From Rhizobium sp. 007 (GTDB lineage: Bacteria; Pseudomonadota; Alphaproteobacteria; Rhizobiales; Rhizobiaceae): a stretch of 64,000 nucleotides of DNA. Below the pieces are notes generated by a model that worked only from the letters and a program-made list of their open reading frames with translations, was not told where the DNA came from and did not search any database. Within the stretch, counting starts at the first letter, position 1; every line of letters begins with the position of its first letter. Both the position numbers and the translations under genes were made by a program. The stretch is from assembly GCF_015353075.1 (NCBI RefSeq), contig NZ_CP064187.1:4223001-4287000 (forward strand). The letters are read 5' to 3'. This document shows positions 15,539 to 24,807 of this stretch, piece by piece.

Positions 15539-16636
15539 TCAGTCCCCGTCGGAGAAGGAGAAGCCGGCCGAAAGGCCGATCGCGCCGCCATATTCGTCGC
15601 TGATGCGGGTGATCAATTCACGGCTCGTCGCCAGAAATGCGTCGAGCTTGGCTTTCTCCGCATCGCTGGTTGCCACGTCGATATCCGGATTGAGCTTCGG
15701 GACGGTATCAAGCAGGGTCTTGAAGTTCGCCTCGATTGCATCAGCAACGGGTTTCTTGTCGGCAGGCAGAAGTTCTGCCATTCCGGCCTTCTGCCAGAGC
15801 GTGCGCAGTCCCTCGAGGTTTGCCGTCATCGATTTCCAAGTGTTTTTCGAGCGCCAATAGATAGCCATGCGCGGGCGCGGTGCCGTGTCATCCCGGCCTT
15901 TGTAAAACAGCTCAAGCCGCTGATCGCGGACGGTTTCGACGCCGTGGACAAGAATGCCGAGAAGCGCGGTCACCGCTTCCTTGTTATCCATGAAATCTTC
16001 GCTTTGGGGACCGGGACGTTTCCAGCTTGCCTGCACGCCGTCCGGCTTTTCCCAAGCCGCAACGACTTCGCCTGCCTCGCGCTGGATATTGCCCGCAACA
16101 GCAGCGCCATATTGGCAGCGGAACCCGTTCTTTTGTTTGAGGAGATCGTCTGAGCCGTTGCCGTAAAGCACGTATTCAAGCGCCGTCAGACCCTGCAAGG
16201 CGACGCTCTTTTCCCCGATCGAGTCGACCGTTGCATCCTTCGGGTCGGCCTTGGCGAGCAGTGCCTGTACCTGTCTAAGGCCGACGCCCTTTCGGTCAGG
16301 GAAGAAGAGGATGTGTTCGAAGAGATTGTCGTGCATTACCGGGCCGGTTTGCACGATCTCGATGATCGACCAATAGCGGATCGTATCGTCGAAAGCAGAT
16401 TTGGCCTTGTCCAAAGTCTGCTGTGTGCCACCGTCGCAGAGGTCCTTCATCGCCGTCGTCAAGCGTGCCGTAGACTGTTGCATGTTGCGGTAGCCGGGGC
16501 GGATCACCTCGTCGACGGCCCGCGCCATCACGCCAGGCACCGCTTCCTCGTTCAGCCCCGTCGGCGTCGACGCAGTCTGTGCAATTGCCGATGCCGCAAG
16601 CATGAATGAAAGCACGAGAGGTTGCCAAAGGCGCAT
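15539..16636 (-). CDS. Imelysin-family periplasmic protein (second copy, His-less motif)
   Basis: A 365-residue imelysin (IrpA/ICMP-like) protein with an N-terminal Sec signal (MRLWQPLVLSFMLAASAIAQ). These helical periplasmic or outer-surface proteins are linked to iron. The usual GxHxxE metal-site motif is replaced by GLTALEYVLYG, with Thr in place of His, so this copy may not bind metal the same way. It starts in a 1-bp TAATG overlap with the di-haem gene stop and is followed by the DUF1513 gene 4 bp later. Confidence 0.85.
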   Translation of the reverse strand: MRLWQPLVLSFMLAASAIAQTASTPTGLNEEAVPGVMARAVDEVIRPGYRNMQQSTARLTTAMKDLCDGGTQQTLDKAKSAFDDTIRYWSIIEIVQTGPVMHDNLFEHILFFPDRKGVGLRQVQALLAKADPKDATVDSIGEKSVALQGLTALEYVLYGNGSDDLLKQKNGFRCQYGAAVAGNIQREAGEVVAAWEKPDGVQASWKRPGPQSEDFMDNKEAVTALLGILVHGVETVRDQRLELFYKGRDDTAPRPRMAIYWRSKNTWKSMTANLEGLRTLWQKAGMAELLPADKKPVADAIEANFKTLLDTVPKLNPDIDVATSDAEKAKLDAFLATSRELITRISDEYGGAIGLSAGFSFSDGD

Positions 16637-18174
16637 TACAGGGACTCCAGGAATCGGATCAGGGCCTCTCTATCGTCTTTCGGCAGAGAGGAGAATGCAT
16701 CGCGGGCTTTCTCGGCTTCGCCGCCGTGCCAGAGGATCGCTTCGGTGAGATTTCTGGCGCGGCCGTCGTGGAGGAAAAAGCTGTGTCCGCTGACAGTCCG
16801 GGTCAGTCCTATACCCCATAGCGGCGGCGTGCGCCATTCACGTCCGCTTGCGTGGCCAACTTGCTGGGCATCGGCAAGACCTTCGCCCATATCGTGCAGC
16901 AGGAAATCCGAATAAGGCCAGATAAGCTGAAAGGACTGAGCTTTTTCGGCGGCATCCCGACGTGTGACGAATTTGGGTACGTGGCAGGATATGCAGCCGG
17001 ACTGATAGAAAAGTTCCTTACCCCTCAGCGTGTCGGGGAAGCTTGCCTTTCGCCGCGCCGGTACGGCTAGATTCGCGGAATAGAAGGTCACGAGATCGAG
17101 GACAGGCCCGGGCGCCTCTTCATTGCCCAGGCGCTTTTGAACACCGGTTGGCATTTTTTGGCATTTTATCTCGGCCTGCATGCAATCCCCATGTGCATCC
17201 GGCCGGTCGGGCGTCGATATGCCGATGTCGCTGGAGAAGGCGGCAGCGCTCTGGTCGCGCACAGTTGCATTCTGTGCCTTCCACCCGAAGCGGCCAAGGG
17301 CGACTGCGCCTGTGCGATGATCACGCACGATGGCAGCCTTGCCTGAAATGCGGTTACCATCTTTGTCGTCCGGGTCGGCATGCGCGAGGATGTCGGCTGC
17401 TGGAATGGCTTCGATGAGGCCGAGCCCGATCATCGCCGGGGCGACGCGCGGCGATATCGTTGTCGCCGGATCGAGCGGGCCGTAGGCAAGATCCTTCACT
17501 TCGTAGGTCGGCGTGCGCAATGAGACTGTTTCTCCGCCGGCAAGCGTAACGGTCTTTTCCGCATAGCGAATGGCCATCTTCCCTTCGGCGGCGAGACCGG
17601 GCACGGCAAGGTCCTGCAGCTGATGACCATAAGTAGGGTCCGGGAAATTGACGGCGCTAGCATTTGCGATCACCTCTCCTTCTTCCGATGTCGCCGCTGC
17701 TCGTCCAAGGCGAAAGAACATCGATGTGGCGCTGACGCCGCCTTCCGGTGGCCTGCCGCGTCCGTCGTTGACGTGGCAGCTCATGCAGGAGCGCGCATTG
17801 AAGAGCGGCCCGAGGCCATCCGACGCCTGTGTCGAGGATGGCGCGGAAACCCAGAGCTTCTTGAAGAGTGCGTTGCCGAGCTTGAAGTTCTGCTCTTCTT
17901 CGAAGGGGATGTTTGCCGAGATATGCGAAAAGGAATCCTGCGTTACCGGATCGACCGATGTGGCGGCACCCGCCTGCATCGCCTCGTATGGCTCGGCTTT
18001 GGAAAAATCACTCGCCGGGCGCGTCACGGCCTCGACGCGCTTCAAATCGGCATCGGAAAGATCGGTGCGTTTCGTCGGGAGATTAAAACCGGCGGCAAGA
18101 GCCACCGGAACGCCGGCAAGCGTGGCGCAGAAAGCAGCGCAGAGAAAAACGCGACGAGCCGGATTATGCGGCAT
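16636..18174 (-). CDS. Di-haem c-type oxidoreductase (DUF1111, thiol-oxidoreductase-like)
   Basis: A 512-residue periplasmic cytochrome with two CxxCH sites: CMSCHVNDGRGRPPEGG in the first third and CISCHVPKF in the last third. A Sec signal (RRVFLCAAFCATLAGVPVALA) begins the protein. The FFLHDGRARNLTEAILWHGGEAEKAR region near the C terminus, cited here by its FFLHDGRA core, matches the DUF1111/MauG-like group. It probably handles electrons for iron oxidation or reduction beside the imelysins. The ATG at 18174 is chosen because it gives the signal peptide; the ribosome-binding site there is weak. Confidence 0.88.
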   Translation of the reverse strand: MPHNPARRVFLCAAFCATLAGVPVALAAGFNLPTKRTDLSDADLKRVEAVTRPASDFSKAEPYEAMQAGAATSVDPVTQDSFSHISANIPFEEEQNFKLGNALFKKLWVSAPSSTQASDGLGPLFNARSCMSCHVNDGRGRPPEGGVSATSMFFRLGRAAATSEEGEVIANASAVNFPDPTYGHQLQDLAVPGLAAEGKMAIRYAEKTVTLAGGETVSLRTPTYEVKDLAYGPLDPATTISPRVAPAMIGLGLIEAIPAADILAHADPDDKDGNRISGKAAIVRDHRTGAVALGRFGWKAQNATVRDQSAAAFSSDIGISTPDRPDAHGDCMQAEIKCQKMPTGVQKRLGNEEAPGPVLDLVTFYSANLAVPARRKASFPDTLRGKELFYQSGCISCHVPKFVTRRDAAEKAQSFQLIWPYSDFLLHDMGEGLADAQQVGHASGREWRTPPLWGIGLTRTVSGHSFFLHDGRARNLTEAILWHGGEAEKARDAFSSLPKDDREALIRFLESL

Positions 18175-18183
18175 TTCAGAGTT

Positions 18184-18211
18184 CGGGCCGCTTGGGTTTG
18201 GAAGCGGCCCG
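18184..18211 (-). promoter_or_regulatory. Intercistronic stem-loop in the imelysin operon
   Basis: CGGGCCGCTT pairs with AAGCGGCCCG, a 10-bp stem with an 8-base loop, between the first imelysin stop (18221) and the di-haem start (18174). The T-rich run lies on the plus-strand side, so on the mRNA this is not a classic terminator. It more likely sets mRNA stability or relative expression. Confidence 0.5.
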
Positions 18212-18220
18212 CCTTTTTGA

Positions 18221-19492
18221 TTATTGGAAGACAGCGTCAGGCTTATCCAAGCTGTCGGAACCTTCAAGCTGAACCGTGCCAAGATCGAGTGCGGCAATGA
18301 CACGCTGGATCGACTTCGTTTGGTCAACGAGACCGTCGACAGCGGCTTGAACGGCGGCGTTGCCGTCCTTGTTGCCTTCGGCAATCATCTGGTCGTACTT
18401 CTCGACCGTCTCGCCGCGTTTTGCCATGGCATGCATTGCATCAAGCGTCGTCTTCAGCTTGCCCGCGACTTCGGTATCGAGTGCCTTGTCTTTCGCGGCA
18501 ACGAGATCGTGCAGCGACGGGCCGGTCAGCTTCGTTCCGTCGACGCGGGTATATTCCCCGCTGTAAGCGGCGGCGATGCCGATCGCATCGTTGAGGTGCG
18601 AGTTATAGGTGTTGTCGGAGAAGCAATCATGCTCCTCTTCCGGATCGTGCAGCAACAAGCCGAGCTTCATGCGCTCGCCGGCGAGTTCGCCGTAGGAGAG
18701 CGAGCCCATGCCGGTCAGGATCGCGACGAGACCCGCCTTCGGATCGGCTTCGACGTTCTTCGTCGCAGCACCGTCAGCCACCCAATTATCGGTCATTTCT
18801 TGCAGGTCGGAGACCAGAAGCGTGGATGCCGACTTCAGATATTCGGCGCGGCGATCGCAATTGCCATGCGTGCAATTCTTGAGGTCGTAATCGGTTGCCG
18901 GGCGGCTGCCCGCTCCCGGACCGGTGCCGTTCAGGTCCTGGCCCCAGAGGAGGAATTCGATGGCATGGTAGCCGGTAGCGACATTGGCTTCGACGCCGCC
19001 TGCTTCCTGCAGCGTGCCGGACAGGAACTCCGGCGTCAGCTTGGAAGCGTCGATATCCTTGCCGTCGATCTTGATCGTCTTGTTGGCGATGACGTTTGCA
19101 ACATAGAGCGCGTTCTCGTCGCTTTCCGCGCCGTAGGAGGCATCGACATAATCGATCAGGCCTTCATCGAGCGGCCAAGCGTTGACCTTGCCTTCCCAGT
19201 CATCGACAATCGGATTGCCGAAGCGGTAGACTTCCGTCTGCTGATAAGGAACACGGGCCGCAAGCCACGCATCCTTGGCAGCCTTCAGCGTCTCGTCGTT
19301 CGGCGTCTTCAGGAAGGCGTCAATCGCCTTGTCGAGCGCCTTTGCGGTGATCAGCGAGTCCTCGTATTTTGCATGCGCCACTTCGGCATAATGCTTCACG
19401 ACGGCCGCAGCATCGGTGTCCGCGAGAGCCGGGCTGGATAGGGGTGCTATCGCCAGCGCCAATGCTGCGCAGAAATTCTTGTTGAGCTTCAT
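18221..19492 (-). CDS. Imelysin-family iron-related periplasmic protein (IrpA-like)
   Basis: A 423-residue imelysin/M75 protein with a Sec signal (NFCAALALAIAPLSSPALA). The motif GYHAIEFLLWG is a proper GxHxxE, the suspected metal site. Other family blocks are YRFGNPIVDDWEGKVNAWPLDEG and DKALDTEVAGKL. First gene of a four-gene operon with a perfect AGGAGAGG before the ATG. Operons of this kind are usually iron-regulated and thought to help iron uptake at the envelope, though the mechanism is not settled. Confidence 0.9.
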   Translation of the reverse strand: MKLNKNFCAALALAIAPLSSPALADTDAAAVVKHYAEVAHAKYEDSLITAKALDKAIDAFLKTPNDETLKAAKDAWLAARVPYQQTEVYRFGNPIVDDWEGKVNAWPLDEGLIDYVDASYGAESDENALYVANVIANKTIKIDGKDIDASKLTPEFLSGTLQEAGGVEANVATGYHAIEFLLWGQDLNGTGPGAGSRPATDYDLKNCTHGNCDRRAEYLKSASTLLVSDLQEMTDNWVADGAATKNVEADPKAGLVAILTGMGSLSYGELAGERMKLGLLLHDPEEEHDCFSDNTYNSHLNDAIGIAAAYSGEYTRVDGTKLTGPSLHDLVAAKDKALDTEVAGKLKTTLDAMHAMAKRGETVEKYDQMIAEGNKDGNAAVQAAVDGLVDQTKSIQRVIAALDLGTVQLEGSDSLDKPDAVFQ

Positions 19493-19722
19493 GGTCCTCT
19501 CCTATGACGGATATCCGTCTGAAATCGCCCGAATCTCTTCGCGCAAAAGAAAACCAGTGTCAAACACTCTAGTTTGGAAAGATTTTAAGAATGGAACTTG
19601 TTTAAAAAGCGCTTGTTCAGAAAGGACTTTACTTGGAAAAGGGCGGAAAATTGAACTATTAGCGTGCAATTGTTCAATTTATGATCTGGATCTCCCGCGC
19701 GTGCGCCATCACATCAGGCGCC
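19493..19722. other. Promoter region of the imelysin operon
   Basis: 230 AT-rich bp between rsmB-like gene and irpA-like gene. A degenerate dyad TTTTAAGAA...TTGTTTAAAA lies near 19584-19608 and could be an Irr/RirA-type iron site, but it does not match the ICE or IRO consensus well, so no site is claimed. Confidence 0.3.
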
Positions 19723-21012
19723 TTAAGCTTTACGCTGCATCCGGCAGAAGAAGAAGCCGTCCGTATCAGTCGATGCCGGTGTCAGCGTAACCGTTTCACC
19801 ATCCGACGAACGCGGGCGCGGGGCATTCTTGTCGAATAGCTCGTCCCAGGCAGCCAGGGCGCTTTCGATGGAGAATGCCGGATTTTCCGCGGCGAAGCGT
19901 CGGACCTGTTGTTCATTCTCCTGCGGGAGCATGGAACAGGTGACGTAGATCAGCTCGCCGCCGGGGCGCACGAAGGCGCTCGCCTGCTTCAAAGCATCCT
20001 GTTGCTGGCTCGTGCGCTCGTCGAGGTTCTTTGCCGTCAGCCGCCATTTGGTATCGGGGCGGCGGCGCCACGTGCCGGTACCCGTGCAGGGGGCATCGAC
20101 TAGCACCTTGTCGCAGCGAGCGCGCAGGCTCGAAAGCGCCTTTGCATCGTCATGCACTTGAACATTGCGCGTACCGGCGCGCTTCAGGCGTTCGATGATC
20201 GGCGCAAGGCGTTTGCGGTCGGCGTCATAGGCATGGATCTGGCCTTTGTTGTGCATCGCTGCCGCCATGGCAAGCGTCTTGCCTCCGCCTCCGGCGCAAT
20301 AGTCGAGCACCTGCTCTCCATCCTTCGGCAGCACCAGATCGGCAACGATCTGCGACCCCTCGTCCTGAACTTCGAACCAGCCTTTTTGAAAGGAAAGCTC
20401 GGCTGTGACGTTCGGAAGCCGTGAGGCGCCTTCGCCGGCGGGAATCCGGATGCCATATCGCGCGATCTTCGCTTCATGAGCACCGGCTCTTTCAAGCGCT
20501 TTGACCGCCTTTTCGCGGCTGGCCTTCAAAATGTTGGCGCGCAGGTCGAGCGTCGGGCGGGAGGCGAGCGCCTGTGCTTCGGCAAGCCAGCTGTCGCCGA
20601 ATGCCGTCTCGAAGGAGCTTTGCACCCACTCGGGAATATCACCTTGGACGTGGACAGGCGCGGAGGAAAGAGCCCGGCTCTGGAAGGCTGTAAGCGCTGC
20701 ATCGGGCAGCGAAGGCGGCGCGAACCTATCGTCGGAGAGTTCAGCGGCAAGCGCTTCCGGCGTGAAACCCCACTGGCGGAACATGACGGCATAGGCGATC
20801 GCCAGCGGGCTGTCGTCGTCCATCAGGAACCCGTGTGAAAGCCGCATGCGCAGCGCATCGTAAACGATGTTGCCGATTGCGGCGCGATCGCCGGAGCCGG
20901 CGAAACGATGCGCAAGGCCCCAATCCTTCAGCGCGTCGGCGACAGGTCTCTTGCGCTGATCGATATCAGCAAGAACCGAAATCGCCCCCTCGAGGCGGCC
21001 GCCCAAACGCAT
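19723..21012 (-). CDS. RsmB/NOP-family rRNA (cytosine-C5) methyltransferase
   Basis: A 429-residue SAM-dependent RNA methyltransferase. The N-terminal part is NusB-like (residues 1-130). The Rossmann domain has LDYCAGGGGKTLAMAA (SAM site), KVLVDAPCTGTGTWRRRPD (PCTG motif IV Cys) and ELIYVTCSMLPQENE (TCS motif VI catalytic Cys). Such enzymes make m5C in 16S rRNA, as RsmB does at C967 in E. coli; the exact position here is inferred. The gene is not clearly in an operon. Confidence 0.9.
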   Translation of the reverse strand: MRLGGRLEGAISVLADIDQRKRPVADALKDWGLAHRFAGSGDRAAIGNIVYDALRMRLSHGFLMDDDSPLAIAYAVMFRQWGFTPEALAAELSDDRFAPPSLPDAALTAFQSRALSSAPVHVQGDIPEWVQSSFETAFGDSWLAEAQALASRPTLDLRANILKASREKAVKALERAGAHEAKIARYGIRIPAGEGASRLPNVTAELSFQKGWFEVQDEGSQIVADLVLPKDGEQVLDYCAGGGGKTLAMAAAMHNKGQIHAYDADRKRLAPIIERLKRAGTRNVQVHDDAKALSSLRARCDKVLVDAPCTGTGTWRRRPDTKWRLTAKNLDERTSQQQDALKQASAFVRPGGELIYVTCSMLPQENEQQVRRFAAENPAFSIESALAAWDELFDKNAPRPRSSDGETVTLTPASTDTDGFFFCRMQRKA

Positions 21013-21155
21013 TCACGAAACTCCTGTTGCCACGGACGTGTGCACAATCCGCGGAAGCGTGACTGACGCTGCGGATAATTTCACAAGTCTCAACCGCGTG
21101 GTAGCCGCGATTGACGGCAAGAGCAAGCGCCGTCCGGCGCTGGTATCGGACGCCT

Positions 21156-21524
21156 TTAGCTGGCGGCGACGACTTCGTAGCAAACCTTGGCGGTACCCGA
21201 GCGGACCATGCCGATGTTCTGTGCGGCCGCGCGCGAAAGGTCGAGAACACGGCCGCGGATGAACGGGCCACGGTCATTGACGCGAACAATAACGCTGCGG
21301 CCATTGTTGCGGTTGGTGACTCTAAGCTTGGTGCCGAAGCGGAGCGAACGGTGAGCGGCAGTCAAAATGGCAGGGTTCATACGTTCGCCAGAAGCTGTTT
21401 TGGAATGCAGTGCGTACCACGAAGCACCACCACATCCGGCTGCAGCAAATCCTTCGGCGGGAAGCATGAAAGAACTAGCTGCAATAGCTACGGCAGTGAT
21501 TATAGAACGGCTGATATTCTTCAA
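21156..21524 (-). CDS. Small RlpA-like septal lytic transglycosylase-type protein
   Basis: A 122-residue exported protein: a Sec signal ([20 protein letters not shown]) and then one double-psi beta-barrel domain. [39 protein letters not shown] and [19 protein letters not shown] are the RlpA hallmarks, including the catalytic-site Asp and His regions. No SPOR domain follows, so it is the short rhizobial type. The start is TTG at 21524, with GAGGGA upstream; no ATG fits. Preceded by a 400-bp AT-rich leader. Confidence 0.85.
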   Translation of the reverse strand: MKNISRSIITAVAIAASSFMLPAEGFAAAGCGGASWYALHSKTASGERMNPAILTAAHRSLRFGTKLRVTNRNNGRSVIVRVNDRGPFIRGRVLDLSRAAAQNIGMVRSGTAKVCYEVVAAS

Positions 21525-21923
21525 AACGGATTATCCCTCAACTATTGAACTTGCGCCTTTAGGGGCGGCGGGGCTTAAATCCGGCGAAAAGTGGCGAAAA
21601 AGTGCCGCGGATTATCACGGAATGTTACAGTGCGTAATATTTGTGAGTCTGGCGGAATTCGAGTTGAAGAAGTGCAGTTGTCGAGAAAGCGGAAAAAAGA
21701 TAAGAAAATCAGGTAAAATTAGAACGATTTTTTCTGCCGCAGCGCACTGACTTGCTATGTTGCAAAAGTAACAAAAATAATTTTCCGATCTTGCCACAAT
21801 TGATGCCTCATTTGCGCAAATTCAGAGGCCGTTAACCATAATACGGAGCGAAATTTAGATCGCGAGAATGCCAAAGTAGGAATTTTCTACTCATTTCGAA
21901 TGTACCGGAATGGCCCGTTCGGG
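21525..21923. other. About 400 bp AT-rich intergenic region
   Basis: No gene is supported on either strand. The DNA is much more AT-rich than its flanks, with runs such as AAAAATAATTTT. It must contain the rlpA promoter and the 3' end of the epimerase transcript. A small RNA is possible but no terminator-bearing hairpin was identified. Confidence 0.35.
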
Positions 21924-22796
21924 TTAACCGCGCCACCGTCCGCTCTGCCACAATTGCGCAAGCGACATCGGGTAATTCGGGAAGGAAAAGGTGTAGCCCG
22001 CGGCTTTCAATTTGGCGTTCGAAACACGCTTGTTCTCGCCGTAGAAGGAGCGTGCCATCGGCGTCAGCTCGGCGGTTTCGAAGGGCTGTTCCGGAGGCGG
22101 CTCAACACCCATCAGCCCCGCTGCTTCGACAATGACATCCTGCGGCGGGCCGGGCAGGTCATCCGTCACGTTATATATGCCGCCAAGGCACCGGTCTGAG
22201 AGGTAGCGCGCCGACGCGCCGATATCCTCAACGCGGATGCGATTGAAAACCTGATCCTTCTTGATCAGGCGGCGGGCCGTGCCCCGGTTTAGATTGACAA
22301 AAGCATTCCGGCCCGGGCCGTAGATGCCCGCCAGCCGCAGTACGGCGGCCGGAATACCGAGGTCCTTGCCGAGCGCCAGCCACGCATCCTCTGCCTCGAG
22401 CCTTTCCTTCGATCGCCCGGAGACAGGAACGCAGACGGTCTCTTCGCTAACCCACCCACCCTTGTGGTCGCCGTAAACGCCAACGGTGGAAAGATAGCCG
22501 ATCCACTGAAGCGCCGGCATCATCTTGCCGAGCTGGCCGCCTGCGAGATTGATCAACGGGTCTCCGGCTTCCCGCGGCGCGATCGATTGGACGAGGTGTG
22601 TGACGCTTTCCATGGCGCCAAGCAAGGCGTCGCTGATTATCTCGCCATCGAAAATGAAGGCTTCGATCCCTTGGCTGCGGAGGAGCTCAGCCTTGTCGGC
22701 CGATCTGGTTGTGCCGGAAATGCGGGCGCTTCCGGCCGAGAAAGCCTTGGCAATCGCCGTGCCGGAATAACCGCAGCCGAAAATCATCACATGCAT
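21924..22796 (-). CDS. NAD-dependent epimerase/dehydratase-family protein (YeeZ-like)
   Basis: A 290-residue extended SDR. The Rossmann motif is VMIFGCGYSGTAIAKAF (GxGxxG), and MPALQWIGYLSTVGVYGDHKGGWVSE, seen as STVGVYG, plays the part of the catalytic Ser/Tyr stretch; the YxxxK motif is not obvious, as is common in the YeeZ group. Substrate unknown. The start ATG at 22796 shares one base with the queG stop (TGATG), implying translational coupling with queG. Confidence 0.82.
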   Translation of the reverse strand: MHVMIFGCGYSGTAIAKAFSAGSARISGTTRSADKAELLRSQGIEAFIFDGEIISDALLGAMESVTHLVQSIAPREAGDPLINLAGGQLGKMMPALQWIGYLSTVGVYGDHKGGWVSEETVCVPVSGRSKERLEAEDAWLALGKDLGIPAAVLRLAGIYGPGRNAFVNLNRGTARRLIKKDQVFNRIRVEDIGASARYLSDRCLGGIYNVTDDLPGPPQDVIVEAAGLMGVEPPPEQPFETAELTPMARSFYGENKRVSNAKLKAAGYTFSFPNYPMSLAQLWQSGRWRG

Positions 22797-23953
22797 CACA
22801 CCACTCCCGCCAATTGCCATTCCGCAAGTACGCCGGCATCGGACTCATCCGGCCTTTGTGCCGCAAAGACGGCAAATTCGCCAGGCTCCATCAATCGCGA
22901 AAGCGCCCAGATTGCCATGCCGCGAACTACCGGAGAAGCGTCAGTGGCCAGCCATCGGCATTGATCGGCGAGGCTATGATCACCGGAATTGCCGGCGGCG
23001 ATCAATACATTGCGGATAAAGCGAGCTCTGCCGATGCGCTTGACCGGTGAGCCGCTAAAAAAAATCCGGAAAGCCGCGTCGTCCAGCGTCAGGAGAAAGG
23101 CGATCGACGGCTCTTTCAGGTCGTCGCGCGCCTGCAACTTCATTTCGGATGCCGAGACGGCAAACTTGTTCCACGGACAGGCGGCAAGGCAGTCGTCGCA
23201 ACCATAGATCCGGTTGCCGATCAGCGGCCGGAATTCGAAATCGATCGGACCTTTGTGCTCGATCGTCAGGTACGAGATGCAGCGCCGTGCGTCGATCTGA
23301 TAGGGCGCCGGGAATGCATTGGTCGGACAGGCATCGAGGCAGGCGCGGCAAGAGCCGCAGTGATCGATCTCAGCGTCGTCTATATTGAGATCGGCCGTCG
23401 TGAACATCGAGCCGAGGAAGAGCCAGGAGCCGTGGCTGCGGCTGACCAGATTGGTATGCTTGCCTTGCCAGCCGAGACCTGCTGCCGCGGCGAGCGGCTT
23501 TTCCATCACCGGTGCAGTGTCGACAAAGACTTTGACGTCGGCCCCGGCGCGTGCTGCAAAGCGGGTCGCGATCTCCTTGAGCCGTCCCTTGATGACGTCG
23601 TGATAGTCGCGATTGCGCGCATAGACGGAGATTGCCGCCTTGTCCGGCTTTTCAAGAATAGAGCGTGGGTCTTCCCCGGGGCCGTAGTTGAGACCGAAGA
23701 CGACGATGGATTTCACATCGCTCCACAGCGTGCGAGGATCGCCGCGGCGATCGCGCGTTTCAGCCATCCATTCCATCGTGCCGTGACGTCCGGCATCGAT
23801 GAACTCGCCAAGCCGTTCCTTCGCTTCGGGTATCGAATCGGGCCGCGTGATGCGACAGAGCTCAAAGCCGAGCGTTGCCGCCTCGGCGCGAACAAAGGCG
23901 GTCAAATTGTCGCGGCGCTTGCGTTCTTTATCGTCTGCTATCCGTTCGGGCAT
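22796..23953 (-). CDS. queG: Epoxyqueuosine reductase
   Basis: A 385-residue cobalamin-dependent iron-sulfur enzyme that makes queuosine from epoxyqueuosine in tRNA, the last step of that pathway. Two [4Fe-4S] motifs are seen: [12 protein letters not shown] (about residue 203) and [11 protein letters not shown] (about 254), each completed by a distal Cys-Pro. The N-terminal [11 protein letters not shown] and [14 protein letters not shown] (Asp acid) segments are family hallmarks. Length is normal. Lies 12 bp downstream of the GST gene on the same strand. Confidence 0.95.
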   Translation of the reverse strand: MPERIADDKERKRRDNLTAFVRAEAATLGFELCRITRPDSIPEAKERLGEFIDAGRHGTMEWMAETRDRRGDPRTLWSDVKSIVVFGLNYGPGEDPRSILEKPDKAAISVYARNRDYHDVIKGRLKEIATRFAARAGADVKVFVDTAPVMEKPLAAAAGLGWQGKHTNLVSRSHGSWLFLGSMFTTADLNIDDAEIDHCGSCRACLDACPTNAFPAPYQIDARRCISYLTIEHKGPIDFEFRPLIGNRIYGCDDCLAACPWNKFAVSASEMKLQARDDLKEPSIAFLLTLDDAAFRIFFSGSPVKRIGRARFIRNVLIAAGNSGDHSLADQCRWLATDASPVVRGMAIWALSRLMEPGEFAVFAAQRPDESDAGVLAEWQLAGVV

Positions 23954-23965
23954 CGAAAGCCCTCG

Positions 23966-24658
23966 TCAGAAATCCAGGTCTGCGTAGTGAGAGACGGGTG
24001 TCAGTCCACGCACCCGCTCTGTCAGTAGCGGGCGGAAGGACGGCCGTGATTTCATGCGCTGATACCAATCCTTGGCGATCGGCGATTCCGTCCAGTCGAT
24101 CTCGCCGAGATAGTCGAGGATCGATAGCGAAGCGGCCGCAGCGAGGTCGGCATAGCTCATGCGATCTCCTGCCAGCCATTGCCGCGAACCGGCAAGCCAG
24201 GTCAGGTATTTCATATGCTGGCGGATGTTGGCGCGCGCCGTGCGCAGGATCTTCGAATCCGGTGCTCCGCCGCCCTGATCTGCGCTCATCTGCAGTTTAT
24301 ACACGCGCTCGCGCGCCAGGGGCCGAGTTACATCCGTCTCCATCTTCTGCATGAACCACTCACCGAGGCGGCGGATTTCCGCGCGCTGGAAGGGATCTTC
24401 CGCGAGAAGACGCCGGTCGCGCTTCAGCACGCCATGCGTTTCATCGAGATATTCCGAAATGACAGTCGCGCCGCAAAGAGCGCGCATGCTGTCGTCCACG
24501 TAGACCGGCAAGGTACCGGCAGGATTGAGCGCCAGAAAGTCGCGCCGCTTTTCCCAGGTCTGCTCTTCAATGAGATCTGCCTGAAAGCCATACTCGCTCA
24601 AAATCAGCCGGACGAAGCGTGAAGCGGATGACATAGGATGATGATAAAGCGTCGGCAT
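23966..24658 (-). CDS. Glutathione S-transferase family protein
   Basis: A 230-residue GST. The N-terminal thioredoxin-like domain reads MPTLYHHPMSSASRFVRLIL, with Ser at the position that activates glutathione, then NPAGTLPVYVDD with cis-Pro. The C-terminal helical domain includes GDRMSYADLAAAASLSILDYLG with the N-capping S/T-x-x-D. Substrate unknown. It is upstream of queG with a 12-bp gap and divergent from uppP. Confidence 0.85.
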   Translation of the reverse strand: MPTLYHHPMSSASRFVRLILSEYGFQADLIEEQTWEKRRDFLALNPAGTLPVYVDDSMRALCGATVISEYLDETHGVLKRDRRLLAEDPFQRAEIRRLGEWFMQKMETDVTRPLARERVYKLQMSADQGGGAPDSKILRTARANIRQHMKYLTWLAGSRQWLAGDRMSYADLAAAASLSILDYLGEIDWTESPIAKDWYQRMKSRPSFRPLLTERVRGLTPVSHYADLDF

Positions 24659-24807
24659 CGATACCCGAATTGTTGATTTCTCGCGGCATGCTCTGGTGCA
24701 CTCATGTTCATAGCGCCCTAGTCATGACTCATTCGTTGCAGCTATAGGAGCTTGGCCCCTTCAATACAAGCAAATCGGGCCTGGCCCCGCCTCACAAGGG
24801 ATAAAAC

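Noticed and set aside
18224..19441. 405-codon open frame on the plus strand opposite the first imelysin
   Set aside because: It mirrors the true gene in a GC-rich genome, lacks a ribosome-binding site and has no recognisable domain; the minus-strand imelysin is unambiguous.
19584..19608. Possible Irr/RirA box upstream of the imelysin operon
   Set aside because: The dyad TTTTAAGAA...TTGTTTAAAA fits neither consensus in spacing or core.
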